Positions 60,052 to 64,000 of a stretch of DNA of 64,000 nucleotides are shown here, piece by piece. Every line of letters begins with the position of its first letter. The first letter of the stretch is position 1. Below the pieces are notes generated by a model. It saw only the letters and a program-made list of their open reading frames with translations. It was not told the DNA's origin and did no database searches. The translations under genes were made by a program, and so were the position numbers. The stretch comes from an uncultured Halobacteriovorax sp. (lineage in GTDB: Bacteria; Bdellovibrionota; Bacteriovoracia; Bacteriovoracales; Bacteriovoracaceae): assembly GCA_913061265.1 (NCBI GenBank), contig CAJXVS010000002.1, positions 62,001-126,000 on the forward strand. The letters are read 5' to 3'.

Positions 60052-60756
60052 TTATTGTTGCGCTGAGTTGATAAAGACTTCTTGAAGACCTAAATGCACG
60101 ATATTCGGTTTCAGGACAAGCTCTTCAGGGAAGTAATTCTGGTGCCAGGAGGCCAATCCTCCAGAGAGGACGATGACTTCAGGATGAAAGAGGTCCCACC
60201 ACTTTTCGTAAAGGCCTCTTTCGGCCAGTTGGATAGAGGCCTTCATAGCGTCTTCAGTTGACCTTGGAATCATTTTATCTTGAACTTGGCTTGTTAGATC
60301 AAGTTCGGGTAGCTTTGCTCCGCCTTTGAAAGAATCAATAAGAGTCGAAGTTCCAGGAAAGATATGACCACCTTCAAATCCGTCTCTTGTGACTAGATCA
60401 ATAGTCGTAAAGGTTCCTGCATCGACCACCATGGCGCGGTTAACTTTTCTAGATTTAATCCATTCTTGAAAGACTTGGTAGCAAGCTGCCAAGCGGTCTT
60501 CGCCAATACTTTCACCATAATTAACAGGCATATCTAGAAGAGAGTTATCGATCAGGTGTTCTTTTATATTGATAAACTTAGGGCCATCCCATTTCTCAAA
60601 AGACTTACCCACATTAGAGTAGAGAACGGTCGTTATATTTTGATTTTCTTCTTTTTTAAAATCTTTTAAAGGGCATACAGAGAGAGGGCCTTTTGAATAA
60701 AGGCCCACAGTTGTATTTGTGTTTCCACTATCAATGGTTAAGAGATTTTCCATCAT
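60052..60756 (-). CDS. coaX: Type III pantothenate kinase
   Basis: The 234-residue ASKHA-fold kinase has TIDSGNTNTTVGLY, MVVDAGTFTTIDLV, GGHIFPGTSTL and VLSGGLASW. It phosphorylates pantothenate and is not inhibited by CoA in known members. It overlaps panB by 26 bases. Confidence 0.92.
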   Translation of the reverse strand: MMENLLTIDSGNTNTTVGLYSKGPLSVCPLKDFKKEENQNITTVLYSNVGKSFEKWDGPKFINIKEHLIDNSLLDMPVNYGESIGEDRLAACYQVFQEWIKSRKVNRAMVVDAGTFTTIDLVTRDGFEGGHIFPGTSTLIDSFKGGAKLPELDLTSQVQDKMIPRSTEDAMKASIQLAERGLYEKWWDLFHPEVIVLSGGLASWHQNYFPEELVLKPNIVHLGLQEVFINSAQQ

Positions 60757-61540
60757 TATATGGGTTAATGTTTTTATTTTTTTCTATATATTTTTCTATA
60801 GCTGTTTTCTTTAATTCATAAAAATTGGCAACAGGCTGACAGAACTTTGGAGGGTCTTGCTTTCCCATATGTAAAAGATCGTTGGTAACGAGAACTTGTC
60901 CGTCCGTAAAATCACCAGAACCAATACCTATAGTGGGAATGCTAATGGATTCGCTAATCTTTTTAGAGAGCTCTTCTTTTACGCATTCAAGAACAACACA
61001 AAAAGCGCCCGCTTTCTCAAGGGCTATGGCCTCTTGAAGAAGCTTCTCTTGAGATTTCTCATCTTTACCATGAACATAGTAACCACCAAGTTCATGAACT
61101 GATTGAGGAGTAAGACCTATATGACCCATAACAGGAACTCCTGTTTCAGTTAGTCTCTTGATTAGTTTTAATTGATGCTCGCTAGCGCCTTCTAATTTAA
61201 TGGCCTCGGCTTTAGATCTTTGAAAAAGCTTAGTGGCATTTTCAATTCCCGATTCAAAGGTTGAATAGGTTCCAAAAGGAAGATCGGCTACGACAAATTT
61301 ATTCTTGGCCCCTCTTTTTACAGCGGAAGAAAAAACGATCATCTCTTCAAGCGAGACTTCGACAGTTGTCTCGTAACCTAAGATGACATTCCCTAAGCTA
61401 TCTCCTACGAGAAGAAGATCAATATCTGTTTCATCTAATAATTGAGCGGTTTGAAAATCATAGCAGGTAAGCATCTGTAATGGGCTTGAACCTTTTTGTA
61501 TCTTCGTGGCCCTTAGGCTTCTTGTCGTATGAATCTTCAA
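60731..61540 (-). CDS. panB: Ketopantoate hydroxymethyltransferase
   Basis: The 269-residue TIM-barrel protein has LTCYDFQTAQLLDETDIDLLLVGDSLGNVILG with the magnesium aspartates. KLEGASEHQL and VMGHIGLTPQSVHELGGY follow. It makes ketopantoate from 2-oxoisovalerate. It starts at TTG 61540, overlapping the stop of the reductase-like gene by four bases. Confidence 0.95.
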   Translation of the reverse strand: MKIHTTRSLRATKIQKGSSPLQMLTCYDFQTAQLLDETDIDLLLVGDSLGNVILGYETTVEVSLEEMIVFSSAVKRGAKNKFVVADLPFGTYSTFESGIENATKLFQRSKAEAIKLEGASEHQLKLIKRLTETGVPVMGHIGLTPQSVHELGGYYVHGKDEKSQEKLLQEAIALEKAGAFCVVLECVKEELSKKISESISIPTIGIGSGDFTDGQVLVTNDLLHMGKQDPPKFCQPVANFYELKKTAIEKYIEKNKNINPYNDGKSLNH

Positions 61541-62484
61541 AATAAATCCTTAGATAGCTCTTCGTGAGTTTGGCTTAACTCTTGGTTTTGCCAGAACTCT
61601 AGAACCTCATTCTTAAGCTTTGAAATATCTGTTTCATCGCATTCCTTAAAGAAGTTTTTATCCCAAATATCTTCAATAAGGCCATCCAAAGTTTTTAGAT
61701 ACTCTGGGCTAAGTAATTGTTTTTGTGCTTTCTCTCCCCCGATAAGGGCATTGGGGCTTATTAGTTTAAAGAACTCCACTGGACCCATCTTTACCATGGC
61801 ATCACAGATGAGTTTTGTTTCAAGCCAGCACTCCATATAGGCGGCTTCTTTAGGGATGCCCTTAGCGCGCAGTTTATTATAACTAGTGAGAGCGGCGTAG
61901 GGGATGAGGCCACAAAGTAGGGCCTGCTCCGAAAAGAGATCGGCCCTCATCTCTTGTTCAAAGCTAGCACTATAAGGTCCCGCTGTTATCCCAATTGATC
62001 CTGAGAGTGCATCAAGAAATTCTTTATCGCTCAATTCATTAAGAGCAAACTCGGTCGAGTATAAGGCCCCAAGCTTTCCTTTCGTTTCATATTGAAAGCG
62101 CACTTCAGAGGCAATGGCCTTGGGTGCTAGAAGAAGGTGAGAGTACTTTGAGTAGGAATTTTGCAAGGAGGACTTTGTTACACTATACCCGTGAGCGTAA
62201 ATGATTCGAGATCCATCCTTAATATAAGGGGAGTTTAGTTTTAAAAAATCTTCATGAAGATGATCTGGAATTAAAAGTAAGATGGCAGATGAGCTGGGAA
62301 AGTTAGCCTTTCCTAGTTCGAAACTCTTAAATCCCAAAGACGAAACGGTCTCTAATGAAGGACTATTTGCTCGCAGTCCAATAAGAACTTCGTGACCTGA
62401 GTCTCTTAAATTAAGGGCCCATGCCTTGGCCTGAGATCCAAAACCGATCATGACAAGGGGCGCATTGATGATAGAATTCGTCAC
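61537..62484 (-). CDS. IlvC-family reductoisomerase-like protein, predicted ketopantoate reductase
   Basis: The 315-residue protein starts at GTG 62484 with AAAGG upstream. GFGSQAKAWALNLRDSGHEVLIGLR is a class I ketol-acid reductoisomerase NADPH-binding start. The catalytic and metal residues are conserved as His98, Lys122, Asp182, Glu186, Glu218, Glu222 and Ser243, giving the usual class I set with a nearly constant offset. Changes include Ala for the third Rossmann Gly (SQA for SQG). It is the first gene of the pantothenate operon and overlaps panB. No panE is seen. I infer ketopantoate reduction; branched-chain amino acid synthesis is the alternative. Confidence 0.8.
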   Translation of the reverse strand: MTNSIINAPLVMIGFGSQAKAWALNLRDSGHEVLIGLRANSPSLETVSSLGFKSFELGKANFPSSSAILLLIPDHLHEDFLKLNSPYIKDGSRIIYAHGYSVTKSSLQNSYSKYSHLLLAPKAIASEVRFQYETKGKLGALYSTEFALNELSDKEFLDALSGSIGITAGPYSASFEQEMRADLFSEQALLCGLIPYAALTSYNKLRAKGIPKEAAYMECWLETKLICDAMVKMGPVEFFKLISPNALIGGEKAQKQLLSPEYLKTLDGLIEDIWDKNFFKECDETDISKLKNEVLEFWQNQELSQTHEELSKDLF

Positions 62485-62551
62485 TTTCTTTACCTTTATT
62501 CTTAGTCATCAAATAGCTATCATGCTGGCTTAAATGCAGCAAGGATAAGGC

Positions 62552-63358
62552 ATGAGTAATCAGACCCTTTTAAATGGAGTAGAGCCTTCTAAAGAAGAGC
62601 TACTCTCACTTTTAAATTCTAAAGAAATTCTTAGAGGAAAGACTCCTTTTACAACCTTGCTCATCACTAAAGGAAAGATTCCTTTTTGGGATCAGCATCT
62701 TGATAGGTTAAAGAAATCATTTTGTTTTCTCTATAAAGATCTAGAGTTTTCTAAACTTGAAAAAAAATTAGAGCAAGCCAAAAAGATTGGAACAAAAGAA
62801 AAGTCTAAAGTTAAATCAATGCGCTTAACCATGATCAGATCTAAAGATAAAGTCGATCTCTTAACTCAAATTGAAGAACACAAAAAGAATGATCTTTCGC
62901 CCTTAAAACTAAGAACTTGTTTGCATCCACAAAGAAGCAGCTCATTGCCTAAATTTTTAAAGAATGGAAACTATCTAGAGATTTCTCTAGAAGTTTTAAA
63001 AGCTACTGAACTTGATTTAGATGATTGTCTTTTTCTCGATAGAGAAGGTCATGCTGCTGAATGTTCAACAAGTAATATCTTCTTTAGAAAAGGGAGCCGC
63101 TTTTTTACACCGACTTTAGAAGGACCTGTCTTAGATGGAATCACGAGGTCTGTTGTTTTAGATATTATGAAGGGACTTGGTCAGGCCGTAGAAGAGATTA
63201 ATATTAGCAGACCAGAATGGGAAAATATGGATGAAGCCTTTATCACCAACTCATTAAAAGGGCTTGTTTCAGTTTCAGAAATAGATGGAAGAGGCTTTTC
63301 TGAAGAGTCTGATTTTCTTGCTCAGATAAAGAAAGAATATGAAGGAAGGCTCGAATGA
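62552..63358 (+). CDS. Class IV aminotransferase (IlvE/PabC-like)
   Basis: The 268-residue PLP enzyme has FLKNGNYLEISLE with the catalytic-lysine segment, then LDREGHAAECSTSNIFF, GPVLDGITRSVVLDI and the closing AFITNSLKGLVSVSEID. This is the layout of branched-chain aminotransferases and aminodeoxychorismate lyases. GLVSVSEI and the shorter length lean towards the PabC side. It is divergent from the reductoisomerase-like gene, so a linked substrate is possible. Confidence 0.85.
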   Translation: MSNQTLLNGVEPSKEELLSLLNSKEILRGKTPFTTLLITKGKIPFWDQHLDRLKKSFCFLYKDLEFSKLEKKLEQAKKIGTKEKSKVKSMRLTMIRSKDKVDLLTQIEEHKKNDLSPLKLRTCLHPQRSSSLPKFLKNGNYLEISLEVLKATELDLDDCLFLDREGHAAECSTSNIFFRKGSRFFTPTLEGPVLDGITRSVVLDIMKGLGQAVEEINISRPEWENMDEAFITNSLKGLVSVSEIDGRGFSEESDFLAQIKKEYEGRLE

Positions 63359-63564
63359 ATAAAAAGCTCGAAGTAAAATGCCCAAACTGTGAAAAGAAGT
63401 TCAATTATTATGATGGAGAATTCAGGCCATTTTGTTCAGACCGCTGCCAAATGATTGATTTAGGCCAATGGTTCAACGAATCCTATGCTGTTCCAACCAA
63501 AGAAGCCCTTAGTGAAGAAGATATCGATGAAGTGGTTAAGAAGCTCGAATCAGACTCTGAATAA
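63355..63564 (+). CDS. yacG: DNA gyrase inhibitor-like zinc protein YacG
   Basis: The 69-residue protein has VKCPNCEKKF and RPFCSDRCQMIDLGQW, giving the four-cysteine zinc site (C-x2-C and C-x3-C) of YacG. E. coli YacG binds GyrB. The family is usually next to coaE; here it overlaps the aminotransferase by four bases, as part of one operon. Confidence 0.92.
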   Translation: MNKKLEVKCPNCEKKFNYYDGEFRPFCSDRCQMIDLGQWFNESYAVPTKEALSEEDIDEVVKKLESDSE

Positions 63565-63630
63565 ATCAAAGTAAAATCATCAAGAATATTAGTTGATCAT
63601 TTCTCTTTTAAGGGAAGTTAATCCTCTGCA

Positions 63631-63659
63631 TTGACGTGCTTCCGGGCCAAACTTATAAT
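63631..63659 (+). promoter_or_regulatory. Near-perfect sigma-70 promoter
   Basis: TTGACG at 63631-63636, a 17-base spacer, and TATAAT at 63654-63659. It is the strongest match seen in the window and drives the gene at 63708. Confidence 0.75.
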
Positions 63660-63707
63660 TATATTAAGTATTTGTGCCCACTAATGACGGCAATTCAAGG
63701 ATTGAAT

Positions 63708-64000
63708 GTGAAAGAGACGATTAATTTAATTTTAACAAAATTTACAGATGAAACCTTATCTATCTCTATAGGATTGATGGGATTACTTTTTGTCATACTC
63801 ATAGCTTACTGGGTTTATTACAGAAGAAAATTTAACGATCTTAAGCACCAGATACCAGCGCAAGTTGTAAAAAATTATTTAGATTCAATCATTCAAAATT
63901 CTTCTGCTCTTAAGTCTTCTCTTTTTAGAGGAGGGGGACTTGATATTGAAGATGGTATTCCTTCAGTGATGCCAACTTCAGAATTAAGAGGAACACCTGT
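63708..64000 (+). CDS. Membrane-anchored protein of unknown function (5' part, runs off the window)
   Basis: The frame opens at GTG 63708 (AAGGA upstream) or at in-frame ATG 63684 and stays open to the end. It has one membrane helix near residues 18-36 (ISIGLMGLLFVILIAYWVYY), a basic stretch and a helical region (PAQVVKNYLDSIIQNSSALKSSL). The C-terminus is missing. No family is recognised from this part. Confidence 0.6.
   Translation, partial: MKETINLILTKFTDETLSISIGLMGLLFVILIAYWVYYRRKFNDLKHQIPAQVVKNYLDSIIQNSSALKSSLFRGGGLDIEDGIPSVMPTSELRGTP

Noticed and set aside
61537-63358. Idea of a branched-chain amino acid operon (IlvC plus class IV aminotransferase)
   Set aside because: The other branched-chain genes are missing here, and the IlvC-like gene overlaps panB within a pantothenate operon. 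The aminotransferase is divergent and has PabC-like traits. It cannot be fully excluded from this window.
1-64000. Search for tRNA, rRNA, CRISPR repeats, insertion sequences and prophage genes
   Set aside because: No regularly spaced repeats, transposase, integrase or capsid genes, or recognisable RNA-gene cores were found by reading; a tRNAscan or Rfam run could still find a missed small RNA.

Overview
This window looks like a chromosomal segment of a low-GC, Gram-negative, flagellated bacterium. It most resembles the predatory Bdellovibrionota, Bacteriovorax/Halobacteriovorax-type rather than Bdellovibrio itself. That assignment is inference. It rests on AT-rich coding sequence, a single long flagellar export/switch operon with flhF-flhG-fliA at its end, a full outer-membrane/lipid A supercluster, and many secreted hypothetical proteins. 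I see no rRNA, tRNA, CRISPR array, insertion sequence, prophage or integration site. It reads as core chromosome.

Layout. 1-5.5 kb: the 5' part of a serA-like dehydrogenase, a scramblase-like protein, a secreted protein with a likely C-terminal barrel, a dCMP deaminase and an astacin-type metalloprotease. 5.6-10.6 kb: a membrane pyrophosphatase (hppA), the lipid II flippase murJ, small unknowns and a strongly structured intergenic element (about 9.88-9.98 kb). 10.8-21.5 kb: a very large glycine-rich secreted protein with a possible flagellar-sigma promoter, uvrC, a UDG-like protein, a SpoIID-like/amidase pair, a lipoprotein with a good sigma-54 promoter match, a DsbA-like lipoprotein and an HU protein. 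21.7-33.1 kb: fliL-M-N-O-P-Q-R-flhB-flhA-flhF-flhG-fliA, followed by two unknown genes up to 36.4 kb. 36.4-41.4 kb: coaE, mazG, ybeY, prfB (with the programmed +1 frameshift intact) and lolC/E-lolD. 41.6-52.2 kb: bamA-skp-lpxD-fabZ-lpxA-(gnnA-like)-lpxB-lpxK, a DUF3108 lipoprotein and a glycosyltransferase. 52.3-56.6 kb: rpsA with a hairpin leader, then small genes including a possible frameshifted microprotein. 56.6-62.5 kb (minus strand): a ketol-acid-reductoisomerase-like gene, panB, coaX, coaBC, panC and hflX. 62.5-64 kb: a class IV aminotransferase, yacG and the start of an unknown membrane-anchored protein.

How they work together. Three pathways are nearly complete. The first is the flagellar type III export gate and switch with its number/placement regulators and sigma-28. 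The second is outer-membrane biogenesis: BamA, the Skp chaperone, Lol export and lipid A synthesis through LpxK. A Gfo/Idh oxidoreductase between lpxA and lpxB suggests diamino-sugar lipid A. The third is pantothenate/CoA synthesis, where the ketopantoate-reductase step seems to be filled by an IlvC-family protein instead of PanE.

Best leads for something new: (1) the IlvC-like protein inside the pantothenate operon; (2) FlhF with a lost P-loop lysine, paired with an FlhG whose N-terminal activator motif also looks lost; (3) a T7 slippery site (U UUU UUA) in a tiny membrane-protein gene at 56.2 kb whose -1 frame stays open; (4) structured intergenic elements at 3.73-3.86 and 9.88-9.98 kb; (5) sigma-28-like and sigma-54-like promoters in front of two unusual exported proteins.
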